A DNA stretch of 23,152 bases from a virus. The translations under genes and the position numbers were made by a program. The notes beneath the pieces were generated by a model. The model was not told where the DNA came from. It ran no database searches and saw only the letters and a program-made list of their open reading frames with translations. This document shows positions 1 to 6,562 of this stretch, piece after piece. Position 1 is the stretch's first letter. The number at the start of each line of letters is the position of its first letter. The DNA is taken from positions 1 through 23,152 of the IMG/VR virus record IMGVR_UViG_3300013126_004812, one strand, 5' to 3'.

Positions 1-20
1 TATAAACAATTTATAATAAT

Positions 21-68
21 ATGCAATCTTTGTCCCCGACCGGCCGCAGGCCGGGGACGTTGGTCAGG
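21..68. repeat. 48-bp exact repeat, copy 1, with GC-rich hairpin
   Basis: Copy 1 of a 48-bp sequence that occurs three times without a mismatch (21-68, 383-430, 618-665). It covers the stop codon and 3' flank of each small membrane-peptide gene. Its core (32-58) is a GC-rich imperfect inverted repeat with arms GTCCCCG and CGGGGAC and an inner GCC/GGC stem. On the minus strand it lies just after the stop codon, where a terminator would be. No T-tract follows (AAAGATTGCAT), so it is not a canonical intrinsic terminator. It may be a U-less terminator or a 3'-end stabiliser. Confidence 0.85.
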
Positions 69-177
69 CGAGCTCGTCGCGACGCTTGCCGAGGAGTCGA
101 GCGATGCCACCAACGATGGCACCCACGACGCCTACGGTCAAGAACGCGAAGAGCGTACCGAAGTACGAAGTCTTCAT
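64..177 (-). CDS. Small membrane peptide, paralogue 1 (37 aa)
   Basis: A 37-residue peptide starting MKTSYFG and ending KRRDELA. A single hydrophobic, Gly/Ala/Val-rich segment (about residues 8-29) is followed by a charged tail, so it is probably a one-pass membrane protein. The start is fixed by a strong ribosome site, AAAGGAGG, 7 nt upstream. Codons end mostly in G or C, unlike the AT-rich phage genes nearby. Two paralogues follow the same pattern at 426-539 and 661-774. The frame is open upstream to 366, but the ribosome site and the alignment with its paralogues favour this start. Function unknown; a membrane-active or exclusion peptide is possible but unproven. No in-frame CGG. Confidence 0.82.
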   Translation of the reverse strand: MKTSYFGTLFAFLTVGVVGAIVGGIARLLGKRRDELA

Positions 178-200
178 GAGCGGACCTCCTTTCACAGAGA

Positions 201-211
201 TATTTATAATA
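201..211 (-). promoter_or_regulatory. TATAAATA element upstream of peptide 1
   Basis: On the minus strand this reads TATTATAAATA, 24 nt before the start codon and just ahead of GTGAAAGGAGGTCCG. The same block precedes paralogue 2 (562-572), and a close variant precedes paralogue 3 (798-807). TATAAATA is the known T4 late-promoter consensus; whether this phage uses that system is inference. Confidence 0.45.
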
Positions 212-369
212 ATATGCAGGCAAATAACCCCAACAACGCTCTGGACTAAGTTGCCCATCGCGTTGAAGAGGTAATGAACTGGACAGGGAATCACCCTGGC
301 AAATTCCATCGGTGTCTCACACACTAATGTGCTCCCTTCAGAGACGACACCGACAGTCATCCACATATA
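212..369 (-). other. Spacer between peptide genes 1 and 2
   Basis: This spacer is longer than the one between paralogues 2 and 3 and has a more balanced base composition. On the minus strand it is open in frame with peptide 1 from an ATG at 366, but there is no ribosome site at that ATG. It holds a short inverted repeat, CAGGG/CCCTG, near 282-296. It begins after another TATTATAAATA (370-380). It may be an untranslated leader or the remnant of a fourth peptide unit. No gene is supported. Confidence 0.35.
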
Positions 370-380
370 TATTTATAATA
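370..380 (-). promoter_or_regulatory. TATAAATA element after repeat copy 2
   Basis: Minus-strand TATTATAAATA, matching the elements in front of the peptide genes. It lies between repeat copy 2 and the long spacer, so it could drive transcription of the spacer and of peptide 1. Motif only. Confidence 0.35.
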
Positions 381-382
381 CT

Positions 383-430
383 ATGCAATCTTTGTCCCCG
401 ACCGGCCGCAGGCCGGGGACGTTGGTCAGG
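383..430. repeat. 48-bp exact repeat, copy 2, with GC-rich hairpin
   Basis: Identical to the copy at 21-68; the hairpin core is at 394-420. It covers the stop codon and 3' flank of peptide 2. Confidence 0.85.
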
Positions 431-539
431 CGGACTCCTCGTCGCGCTTGGCCAAGAGGTAGGCGATGCCGTAGAACACGGCACCCACCAAGCTCATGGT
501 CAGCGAAGCGAGAAGAGCACCGAAGTACGATGCCTTCAT
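426..539 (-). CDS. Small membrane peptide, paralogue 2 (37 aa)
   Basis: A 37-residue peptide (MKASYFG...KRDEESA), the same length as peptides 1 and 3 and aligning without gaps. It has one central hydrophobic stretch and a charged C-terminus. Start set by AAAGGAGG with TCCGCC as spacer. GC-rich codons; no in-frame CGG. Identical 48-bp 3' repeats flank the tandem set, which suggests expansion by duplication with the 3' hairpin kept unchanged. Function unknown. Confidence 0.82.
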   Translation of the reverse strand: MKASYFGALLASLTMSLVGAVFYGIAYLLAKRDEESA

Positions 540-561
540 GGCGGACCTCCTTTCACAAAGA

Positions 562-572
562 TATTTATAATA
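562..572 (-). promoter_or_regulatory. TATAAATA element upstream of peptide 2
   Basis: Minus-strand TATTATAAATA followed by TCTTTGTGAAAGGAGG, then the start codon of peptide 2. Same position relative to the gene as in paralogue 1. Confidence 0.45.
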
Positions 573-617
573 AACAATATACATACATACAATAAGACAA
601 TATATCCTTATATCAAT

Positions 618-665
618 ATGCAATCTTTGTCCCCGACCGGCCGCAGGCCGGGGACGTTGGTCAGG
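618..665. repeat. 48-bp exact repeat, copy 3, with GC-rich hairpin
   Basis: Identical to copies 1 and 2; the hairpin core is at 629-655. It covers the stop codon and 3' flank of peptide 3. Confidence 0.85.
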
Positions 666-774
666 CTGCCTCGTCGTCGCGCTTGCCCAACGCGCGTGCG
701 ATGGCGCCACAGATGGCAGCCGCGACGCTGAGGGTCAAGAACGCGAGAAGCGAACCGAAATACGAAGTCTTCAT
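661..774 (-). CDS. Small membrane peptide, paralogue 3 (37 aa)
   Basis: A 37-residue peptide (MKTSYFG...KRDDEAA) whose N-terminus matches peptide 1. A hydrophobic Ala-rich segment covers about residues 8-29 and includes one Cys. Strong AAAGGAGG ribosome site, spacer TCCGCA. It is the first of the three in the direction of transcription. Its GC-rich codons contrast with the AT-rich intergenic DNA beside it. Function unknown. Confidence 0.8.
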   Translation of the reverse strand: MKTSYFGSLLAFLTLSVAAAICGAIARALGKRDDEAA

Positions 775-797
775 TGCGGACCTCCTTTCACGAAAAG

Positions 798-807
798 ATT
801 TATAATA
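798..807 (-). promoter_or_regulatory. TATAAAT-type element upstream of peptide 3
   Basis: Minus-strand TATTATAAAT, one base short of the full TATAAATA element of paralogues 1 and 2, at the matching place before CGTGAAAGGAGG. Confidence 0.35.
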
Positions 808-1097
808 TAAGGGGTATACCTACGTAGGCTAGTTACAAAAAACATCTACAAGTATACAAAAATCATTACCCCCTTAAATTTTTTCCTTATATCTTATATA
901 TTTGAGTTTTTATAGCTTTATATGGGTTAGGCTTGATGGAAAATATTTTTCCCCTATTTTATACATCTATAGTGATTTTTATATATGTTTTTATAAAAGA
1001 AAGAATTTTTCCTCTAGAGGTTGCAATTTGGCTTACCATCTGCTAGCTTTCTGCCTGCCATAAACAACAACAATCTATCCCAAGGAGGATAAACATA
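808..1097. other. AT-rich intergenic region between diverging units
   Basis: Nearly 300 bases without a supported gene, between the minus-strand peptide genes and a plus-strand operon. At its left end are two overlapping perfect palindromes, GGTATACC (813-820) and CCTACGTAGG (819-828), which could be an operator next to the peptide promoter. The rest is T-rich with scattered TATA-like strings and no convincing promoter. It ends in the AAGGAGG ribosome site of the next gene. Confidence 0.5.
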
Positions 1098-1265
1098 ATG
1101 GCGCCCAAGAAAAAAAGATACAATACCGACAATAACCAAGAGGAATTGTCATTCTCTGACATAGAAGACCTCTATAGTTCAACCGCCAATAAACTTGGTG
1201 CTAAACAAAAAGATGACTGGTCTTATGATTATGACTCAGACAGCTACGGTAACAACGACTGGTGA
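1098..1265 (+). CDS. Hypothetical acidic/aromatic small protein (55 aa)
   Basis: A 55-residue protein starting MAPKKKRY and ending in a Tyr/Asp/Ser-rich tail, SYGNNDW. The start is set by an excellent AAGGAGG site, 9 nt upstream. It is basic at the N-terminus and acidic and disordered-looking afterwards; no family recognised. Its only CGG is out of frame (TAC GGT) and causes no shift. It ends at TGG TGA C. A +1 step there would run into an open frame continuous with the next gene, so a fused form cannot be excluded. I prefer two genes because the next one has its own ribosome site. Confidence 0.7.
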   Translation: MAPKKKRYNTDNNQEELSFSDIEDLYSSTANKLGAKQKDDWSYDYDSDSYGNNDW

Positions 1266-1329
1266 CCGATATTATTCTCCATACGAAACTCCCCCCATCA
1301 CACTAATGCCAAACACACAAAGGAAAGAA

Positions 1330-1908
1330 ATGAAACACACCAGTGAAAAAAAACTATTAATAATATCAGAAGAGCTAGTAAAGTCCCCTAACAAGAATCA
1401 ATTCCTGTCACTGTTTACAAAAGAACATGACATAATCGTTATAGATTATGATTATTTAAAGAATGATGATCAGGAAGTAAATTTACGATCTAGGACAAAA
1501 AAGATATACATGAGACTACGACCCTATCTGGAATTCGGATATAGCCATATGGTATATGTCGGATATAAAGATGATGGGTATTATCTCTTAGATCTTTTTA
1601 TGGATAAGGGCATTCTTTTTGATGGCGCGGTTTTAATTAACTGCAATCTGAATGACTATCCACATTGGAATAGCCAAAAACTAGCACCATTGTTTGAAAA
1701 GACTCCAATCTGGAACTTTTACTCAAAGAATCATCCTGAGTGTAGAAAGCAGGGATTGGACAACTTCATGATACCCACTAGGCGCTCACCGCAGTTTAGC
1801 TCCAGGTATGCACTGGAAATCTATGGTGTGATTACCTATGGTGTCTATGGCAGATTGTCTTTATTGGAACCGTCTGGAAATATCCAGATGTTGTCTAGTT
1901 TAGGTTAA
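1330..1908 (+). CDS. Hypothetical protein (192 aa)
   Basis: Starts MKHTSEKKLL, preceded by AGGAAAG at a good distance. The frame is open upstream to 1195, but this start has the ribosome site. The N-terminus alternates hydrophobic strands and helices (LLIISEEL, DIIVIDYDYL), resembling a small alpha/beta fold. Aromatic residues are frequent. No family is recognised and no catalytic motif is obvious. The 3' end overlaps the convergent minus-strand gene by 14 nt. No in-frame CGG. Confidence 0.75.
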   Translation: MKHTSEKKLLIISEELVKSPNKNQFLSLFTKEHDIIVIDYDYLKNDDQEVNLRSRTKKIYMRLRPYLEFGYSHMVYVGYKDDGYYLLDLFMDKGILFDGAVLINCNLNDYPHWNSQKLAPLFEKTPIWNFYSKNHPECRKQGLDNFMIPTRRSPQFSSRYALEIYGVITYGVYGRLSLLEPSGNIQMLSSLG

Positions 1909-2270
1909 AACCATCGTCATCATCATAGTCGAACGAGTAGTCGTCGTCATCAACTAGTCCATTTTCAATAAAGAATTCGTTCCAGTCATCGGAACTAATT
2001 TCATGTTGAACGACTTCATCAGGGCCCAGTCCACGTATGATATCTTCTGCGGTTATGTCCAGCGACATAGCCGTGGAAGTAATCATATCCCATTGATCTA
2101 TGGGAAGTAAACTAATGATCAATGTATCGTCATTTTTTGCGTGGGCCGTGACAATGATATTATATTTATCAATTTCTTCATTGGATGGATTTGGATTGAG
2201 ATCTTTTTCAAGTAACTCTGGGTTCCTAGAACCGCAAGTATTCTCTTAGCATTTTCCAAAATTCGATCAC
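1895..2270 (-). CDS. Acidic hypothetical protein with one CGGT +1 site (118-124 aa)
   Basis: Read normally, this gene is an N-terminal fragment ending at TTG CGG TTC TAG. Reading CGGT (2234-2231) as one codon joins it to the long downstream frame and gives YLGSRNPELL, then about 110 residues ending in a run of Asp and GFNLN. Start is GTG at 2270 or ATG at 2252; neither has a strong ribosome site, so the N-terminus is uncertain. The body is acidic with no recognised domain. It is the only minus-strand gene here with a CGGN site, showing that the rule holds on both strands. It overlaps the end of the 1330-1908 gene. Another reading near the site (RILAVLG, no shift) is open only briefly and was rejected. 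Confidence 0.72.
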
Positions 2271-2359
2271 GGTGTCTCTATTCTGCTAACCTGATAATAA
2301 TAGTAATAAAATAATTCTAACTAGTATATCATTTAATTCTGGATTACTATGATATACAT

Positions 2360-2587
2360 ATGACTAGATCTGTTGGAGCATTGGGTAGGTTGATACCAAA
2401 ATCAACTGGTGGCCGAGTAGCATTGGGTGGGGCGCTTGGTATTGGTGGACTAGCTGGATATCGCATAATGTCTAATCACACACAAAGATCCAGAAACACC
2501 GCAGCACTTTCAAATAGCTTAACAGCTGCAGCTGAACAAAATCTAAATAATATTCAACTTGTCCCAGTTCACGGAAGAGCGATATGA
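2360..2587 (+). CDS. Small Gly-rich LIPKSTGG protein A (75 aa)
   Basis: A 75-residue protein starting MTRSVGALGRLIPKSTGG, followed by a glycine-rich hydrophobic helix (GGALGIGGLAGY, about residues 21-33) and a polar tail. It looks like a membrane-inserting protein with a short basic N-terminal arm. The next gene is a tandem paralogue, and the two share similar DNA over the motif. The stop codon overlaps the next start. The ribosome site is weak. The LIPKSTGG motif recurs at the C-terminus of the 2924-4904 protein and, altered, in the 8103 gene. Function unknown; a virion or membrane component is likely from context. Confidence 0.75.
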   Translation: MTRSVGALGRLIPKSTGGRVALGGALGIGGLAGYRIMSNHTQRSRNTAALSNSLTAAAEQNLNNIQLVPVHGRAI

Positions 2588-2850
2588 GATCATCAGGCGG
2601 TTTAGGTAAATTAATTCCAAAATCAACTGGTGGTCGATTGGCATTGGGTGGTGCGCTTGGTGTTGGATTAGCAGCAGGAGTTGCGGGTTATAGAAATCGT
2701 TCTTCTGGAAGAATGACCCAAGAGCAATTTGACGCGTTACCCATAGCACAAAGAGCTCCACACATGATAGAGGCAGCTGACGCAATGTCTCCTGCGCAGG
2801 GACGAATTATGAGACAAAGATTGGCTGCTGGTAATTTCCCAACGGCTTAG
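2584..2850 (+). CDS. Small Gly-rich LIPKSTGG protein B (88 aa)
   Basis: Paralogue of the preceding gene, overlapping its end by 4 nt (ATGA-type overlap, suggesting coupled translation). Starts MRSSGGLGKLIPKSTGG, then a Gly/Ala-rich hydrophobic segment (about residues 20-36) and a soluble tail with EQFDALP and MSPAQGRIM. Function unknown. No in-frame CGG. Confidence 0.75.
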   Translation: MRSSGGLGKLIPKSTGGRLALGGALGVGLAAGVAGYRNRSSGRMTQEQFDALPIAQRAPHMIEAADAMSPAQGRIMRQRLAAGNFPTA

Positions 2851-2866
2851 AATATAAACTATAATA

Positions 2867-2879
2867 GTTGTAAATGTTA
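2867..2879. repeat. Short inverted repeat AACTATAATAGTT
   Basis: Perfect inverted repeat with arms AACTAT and ATAGTT around a single A, between the 2584-2850 gene and the metallopeptidase-like gene. It contains TATAAT, so it may be an operator overlapping a promoter for the gene at 2924. Sequence pattern only. Confidence 0.3.
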
Positions 2880-2923
2880 AAAAAAATAAAAAAATAATTT
2901 TGGCGGCGGAAAGCGGATGATTA

Positions 2924-4904
2924 ATGGGTTCAAATATCTTTTCAAGCGATAGGGCAAGTCCAAACCCCAAAATCGTCCCTTTAGAAAAACAAATTCCAGA
3001 TATTAAATTCTCTAACGCAGGCAATACGGCAGAAAAAATATTAGACATATTTAGTTCTGAGCGGCGAGAAAAAAGCCGCTAATGCAATAGAAGAGGTTTT
3101 TGCCGGAGATTTTTTACAAAGCAGGTTTGAATTTCTTCCCGGACGAACAGTAACGGGAGAACAGGCTCTATCCAATATCGACAGAGTTGGCTTTTCTCAT
3201 AACATTCGGTGACCGAGGCATTATACGGTCTGTTTGATTTTCAATCAAAAACTTTAGTATTAAATCCACGAACGCTAAGTAGTCAAGCATCAACGTTAAA
3301 ACGTAAATACAGTACATCTAATTCTTTGTATACTGTTTTTCATGAAATAGGTCATGCAGCAAGCGAGCAAGCGGGATTTAGACTACCCCTCGATGAAATG
3401 ATGCGAGCAAGGATGGCACTTGAAGACCCTTTTACGCCGTTTGCAACAGGAGATAATCCCCTAATTGATAGATTTTTACAGCATATGGGTCAAGCAGAAA
3501 AACATGCAGACAGTTTTGCGGAAGCTGCATTGGGTATAGACGCAAGAAGTAGCGTTCGTGGAATAAGCCCATACACCACAATAGGTGAAAAGCTTGACAG
3601 TCCAATCTTTAGACGCGATGCGCACCCTGCAGAATTAGTAAGGGTGGGGAGAGTAAGACCTGACCTAAGATTGGGCGTTGGTGGATACATCAATGTTGGA
3701 ACACACCATAGAGATCTTGAGTCGTTAGTGCGGCCTAAAAAATGAACTTCTTGTTCCGACTCGGCTTCCAGGACGTATCAAATTTTGGAGATGGCCAAGA
3801 TATGTTACGGACAAAGAAGGACTGCTTATCATGCGCGACATAAAGTGTTTTCTGATTCCTACGAGAACACTCCAGCGGTTACAAAAAACAACGCTTCAGT
3901 AGTGACGGAAACATTAGACGCAGCTGATACCTCAGTTGCTAGAGACGTTGCCAGGAATGCAGATCTGCCATCTGGCTCTAGCCGTACAATGCCGCGCGAT
4001 TTGACCGAACTTTATAAGCTAGGACCATCAGAGGATTCACCTCCGTCACTTTTGAGATTTATTGGTGAAGATGCAGATCTACCATCTGGTTCTATAAGTT
4101 CTGTTGAAAAAGTTATAGAGACACAACCAGATGAACTATATAGAAAATACCTCAAACACCTTGGGGACGTAAAATCAGAAGGAGGTGTTTTAAAGGGAGA
4201 TATTGATACTGGATACAGAGCTTTTGATCACCGAAATATGTCGGACGAGGCGATAAGGCGTTTATCTAGTGAAGTTGGTGATGGTTCTACTGAGGCGATT
4301 GAACAAACTGTAAAAACATTAAACAAAAATCAAGTATTTGTTGATGAACAAATTATAGGGGCAGCTGTAGAAAGAGCGACCCGCCCTCGGTAAAATCAAT
4401 GTTGTTTATGGAAGCAGAACTTTTGAAGATATAGAAGCAGAAAATCCGGGCAAATCCCTTGATGAAATAATAGAAATACATAAACGAAAACAAGTTGAAG
4501 TGATGAAGGCGGGCAGAAAGGTTGCTGATGACAGCGTCCTTGCTACGGTCTCGACTAAAGTTCCAGACCGTAGCAGTATGCCCTTGGCTTCAAGCGTAGT
4601 GGATGACGCAGCAGCAGTAATAGCAGAACATACACCTGTGACACCTGTGGCGCCAATCGCCAGTGCAACCGTTTCATCTACTGCAGGTTCTTCAGCTGCG
4701 TCAGTTGGACCGGTAGTTAGAAGTCCACGGATCAGCAGGTCGTGTCGGACGTGGTGCATCGGCAGCAGCACGTGGTGCTAGAGGGCTGATGCCAAAATCA
4801 ACAGGCGGAATTTTACGGACTTAGTTTGGCAGTAGGGCGGTGCTGGAGTCTTATATATGTCACAAAGAAAGAATAATAGACAGAGACAAAATAGCACTTA
4901 TTAG
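2924..4904 (+). CDS. Membrane-anchored HExxH metallopeptidase-like protein with ten CGGN +1 sites (656 aa)
   Basis: Conventional reading breaks this into many fragments. Decoding every in-frame CGGN as one residue gives a single 656-residue protein. Sites: 3062 CGGC, 3207 CGGT, 3226 CGGT, 3731 CGGC, 3762 CGGC, 3808 CGGA, 4388 CGGT, 4728 CGGA, 4816 CGGA, 4838 CGGT (first base given). Residues 139-143 are HEIGH, the zincin zinc-binding and catalytic motif; acidic residues in AEKHADSFAEA (about 190-200) could give the third ligand. A long polar, probably disordered middle follows. The C-terminus has RGLMPKSTGG, then a glycine-rich membrane helix (ILGLSLAVGG, about 627-643) and a basic tail. Two of the helix glycines are CGGN-encoded. 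Start ATG has only a weak GGAAAG site. Substrate unknown; peptidoglycan cross-bridge or virion protein processing are guesses. It ends 2 nt from a convergent gene. Confidence 0.85.
4838..4841 (+). other. CGGT recoding site inside a membrane helix
   Basis: The tenth +1 site of the metallopeptidase-like gene. Together with CGGA at 4816 it turns three out-of-frame fragments into ILGLSLAVGGAGVLY, a plausible glycine-rich membrane helix, followed by a basic tail and stop. Triplet reading at 4816 hits a stop one codon later (CGG ACT TAG). Confidence 0.85.
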
Positions 4905-4906
4905 TA

Positions 4907-5077
4907 CTACATTTTGTTTGTTTGACAATGAAAATAAATATTTAATTGATTTGTTTTATTTTTTTGGTTAGTTTTAAAAACTACATTTTCTACATTTAAA
5001 CCAAATAATTTTGACATTTTTAAATCATTTCCATTATTAAAATAGAATAATTCATTGTCATCACGATTTTTCATCAT
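4907..5077 (-). CDS. Hypothetical small protein downstream of recA (56 aa)
   Basis: A 56-residue protein starting MMKNRDDNELF, overlapping the end of the zinc-ribbon gene (stop at 5061), so it is probably the third gene of a recA operon. Asn/Lys-rich, AT-rich codons, no domain recognised. The upstream frame is open to 5113, but the start at the gene overlap is typical of coupled translation. It converges with the metallopeptidase-like gene, with a 2-nt gap and no clear terminator. Confidence 0.55.
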   Translation of the reverse strand: MMKNRDDNELFYFNNGNDLKMSKLFGLNVENVVFKTNQKNKTNQLNIYFHCQTNKM

Positions 5078-5255
5078 TGACCATTTCAATTGTTTCGGTC
5101 CAAGAATCGCCACACTCTCTGCATGTTACAGAAAAGCGCTCTTGGTTGTCTTTTGCGGTTAATGGATTGATCAGTATGTTCATTGGGTATGGGCAGTCTG
5201 GACATGGCTGTAGTTCCAATCCATGATCACTGAAATCACTACTATTTTGATTCAT
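5061..5255 (-). CDS. Zinc-ribbon-like small protein (64 aa)
   Basis: A 64-residue protein with two CxxC pairs, CPDC (about residues 18-21) and CREC (about 45-48), the pattern of a zinc ribbon. The start codon lies inside the 3' end of recA (14-nt overlap), so the two are co-transcribed and probably translationally coupled. Role unknown; a nucleic-acid-binding accessory to recombination or transcription would fit. No in-frame CGG. Confidence 0.75.
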   Translation of the reverse strand: MNQNSSDFSDHGLELQPCPDCPYPMNILINPLTAKDNQERFSVTCRECGDSWTETIEMVNDEKS

Positions 5256-6249
5256 TGAAAACTAGATCTTTGATAGTTTCGAGTAGTTTTGGGTCTTGTT
5301 TGAGTTTATTAATTGCATTGTCTCTGCCTTGGGCAAAATTTTCGCCATTATAAGAAATCCATGCTCCCTTCTGCATGAAGATTTCCGATTGTATGGCAAG
5401 ATCCAATAGTGAACCCACTAGATCCACACCCATACCGTAACGTATGTCAAACTCTGCTACCTTAAGTGGGGGTGACATCTTATTCTTGATAACTTTTGCC
5501 TTTACTGTAATACCTACTGCATTACCCTCTTTGTCTTTTATGTCCTCTTTTTTGCGTAAATCTATACGCACTGAAGAATGAAAGCGTAATGCCATGCCTC
5601 CAGGCGTTGTTTCCGGATTTCCAAACATAATTCCAATTTTGTTTCTCATCTGATTTATAAAAACTACAAGTGTTTTACTCTCATTTGCTAATGCGGTGAT
5701 CTTACGCATGGCTTTTGCCATCATTCGGGCCTGTAAGCCCATTTGATTTGCTTCCATTTCACCTTCTAATTCAGCTTTTGGTACCAGTGAAGCAACCGAG
5801 TCAATAATTATCAATCCAATTTCGCCAGTTCTGACTAATTTATCAACAATTTCTAATGCTTCTTCGCCATAATGTGGTTGTGCAAGCAATAATTCGTCTA
5901 AGTCAATACCTAAACTGATCATATAACCCGGATCTAGTGCATGTTCTGCATCAATATATGCACAACGTAAGCCCTTTTTCTGAGCTTCTGCCACCAAAGA
6001 GAGTGCTAAGGTAGATTTTCCAGATGATTCAGGACCATATACTTCAACTATTCTACCCCTTGGTAGACCGCCAATTCCCAAAATTTTATCCAGTGTTGGA
6101 GCACCTGTTGATATTGCTGGCCACTGTTGATGATCTGAATTCCCCAATTTCATAACAGTACCTGGGCCAAACTGTCTGTCTAGTTGTGCAATTGCTATAT
6201 CTAGTGATTTAGATTCTTCCATGGCATTAATTATACCATAGGTCTTCAT
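5242..6249 (-). CDS. recA: RecA recombinase
   Basis: Full-length RecA (335 aa from ATG 6249). It forms ATP-dependent filaments on single-stranded DNA for strand exchange and repair. Visible: GPESSGKST Walker A (about residues 70-78), YIDAEHALDP, IIIDSVASL Walker B (about 148-156), the loop-1 region QMGLQARMMAKAMRK, INQMRNKIG, and the loop-2 stretch NPETTPGGMALRF. The shorter start at ATG 6222 (MEESKSLD) better matches the usual RecA N-terminus. The longer start has only a weak ribosome site, and a TGGTATAAT promoter-like element lies inside the extension. No in-frame CGG, so it reads entirely in the standard code. Its zinc-ribbon neighbour overlaps its stop. Confidence 0.97.
   Translation of the reverse strand: MKTYGIINAMEESKSLDIAIAQLDRQFGPGTVMKLGNSDHQQWPAISTGAPTLDKILGIGGLPRGRIVEVYGPESSGKSTLALSLVAEAQKKGLRCAYIDAEHALDPGYMISLGIDLDELLLAQPHYGEEALEIVDKLVRTGEIGLIIIDSVASLVPKAELEGEMEANQMGLQARMMAKAMRKITALANESKTLVVFINQMRNKIGIMFGNPETTPGGMALRFHSSVRIDLRKKEDIKDKEGNAVGITVKAKVIKNKMSPPLKVAEFDIRYGMGVDLVGSLLDLAIQSEIFMQKGAWISYNGENFAQGRDNAINKLKQDPKLLETIKDLVFNESK
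6230..6238 (-). promoter_or_regulatory. Extended -10 promoter-like element at recA
   Basis: Minus-strand TGGTATAAT, an extended -10 (TGnTATAAT), ends 8 nt before the inner recA ATG at 6222. If active, transcription would begin at or almost at that ATG, giving a leaderless or near-leaderless message. No good -35 seen. Confidence 0.35.
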
Positions 6250-6302
6250 GAATTCTTCGTCGAAAACTGATATACTTACCTAAGGAAAGTGAGAAAACAA
6301 TT

Positions 6303-6467
6303 ATGATAGAAAGAAATGAACGTTTAGATCTAGATTACAGACGTGCTGTAGTGATTTTGAGAAATAGGATAAAAAATGTTTCTGACCTTCAGGCAATTTG
6401 GAAATTTTCTGGTCCTTACATTGAAAAATATCCTTCTATAGAAAAAATTAGTAGGGACAAAAAATAG
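6303..6467 (+). CDS. Hypothetical small protein (54 aa)
   Basis: A 54-residue protein (start MIERNERLDLDY, end SRDKK) with an AAGGAAAGTGAG ribosome site about 10 nt upstream. Mixed charge, probably helical (RRAVVILRNRIKNV). It faces away from recA across about 50 nt. No domain recognised. No in-frame CGG. Confidence 0.65.
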   Translation: MIERNERLDLDYRRAVVILRNRIKNVSDLQAIWKFSGPYIEKYPSIEKISRDKK

Positions 6468-6491
6468 TTTTTAATCTTATTTGACATGCAC

Positions 6492-6500
6492 TGCTATAAT
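6492..6500 (+). promoter_or_regulatory. Extended -10 promoter TGCTATAAT
   Basis: Perfect extended -10 (TGCTATAAT) about 130 nt before the ClpB-like gene. A TTGACA occurs at 6481-6486, but the 8-nt spacing is too short for it to be the matching -35. The same 9-mer is found at 8694-8702 ahead of another gene. Confidence 0.55.
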
Positions 6501-6507
6501 CGATTAC

Positions 6508-6562
6508 GGGAGATCCCTAAAATTTAGGAAGCTGTATTATTACATTACTCCGGACACAGCTT
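6508..6562 (+). promoter_or_regulatory. Structured 5' leader of the ClpB-like gene
   Basis: Just downstream of the predicted start of transcription lie three inverted repeats in a row: GGGAGATCCC (6508-6517), CCTAAAATTTAGG (6516-6528), and AAGCTGT (6529-6535) pairing with ACAGCTT (6556-6562). The leader runs about 125 nt to the start codon, long for this compact genome. It could be a folded regulatory RNA. It does not look like a tRNA: no T-loop consensus or CCA-type acceptor stem. Confidence 0.35.

Noticed and set aside
64-366. Long 100-residue version of small membrane peptide 1
   Set aside because: The extension lacks a ribosome site, has no counterpart in the two paralogues and covers their shared promoter and ribosome-site block.
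4966-4984. Palindromic TAGTTTTAAAAACTA as a bidirectional terminator between convergent genes
   Set aside because: It lies inside the 4907-5077 coding frame, is pure A/T apart from two pairs, and would make a very weak hairpin.
6481-6500. TTGACA ... TATAAT as a classic sigma-70 promoter
   Set aside because: The spacer is only 8 nt, far below about 17; only the extended -10 TGCTATAAT is credible.
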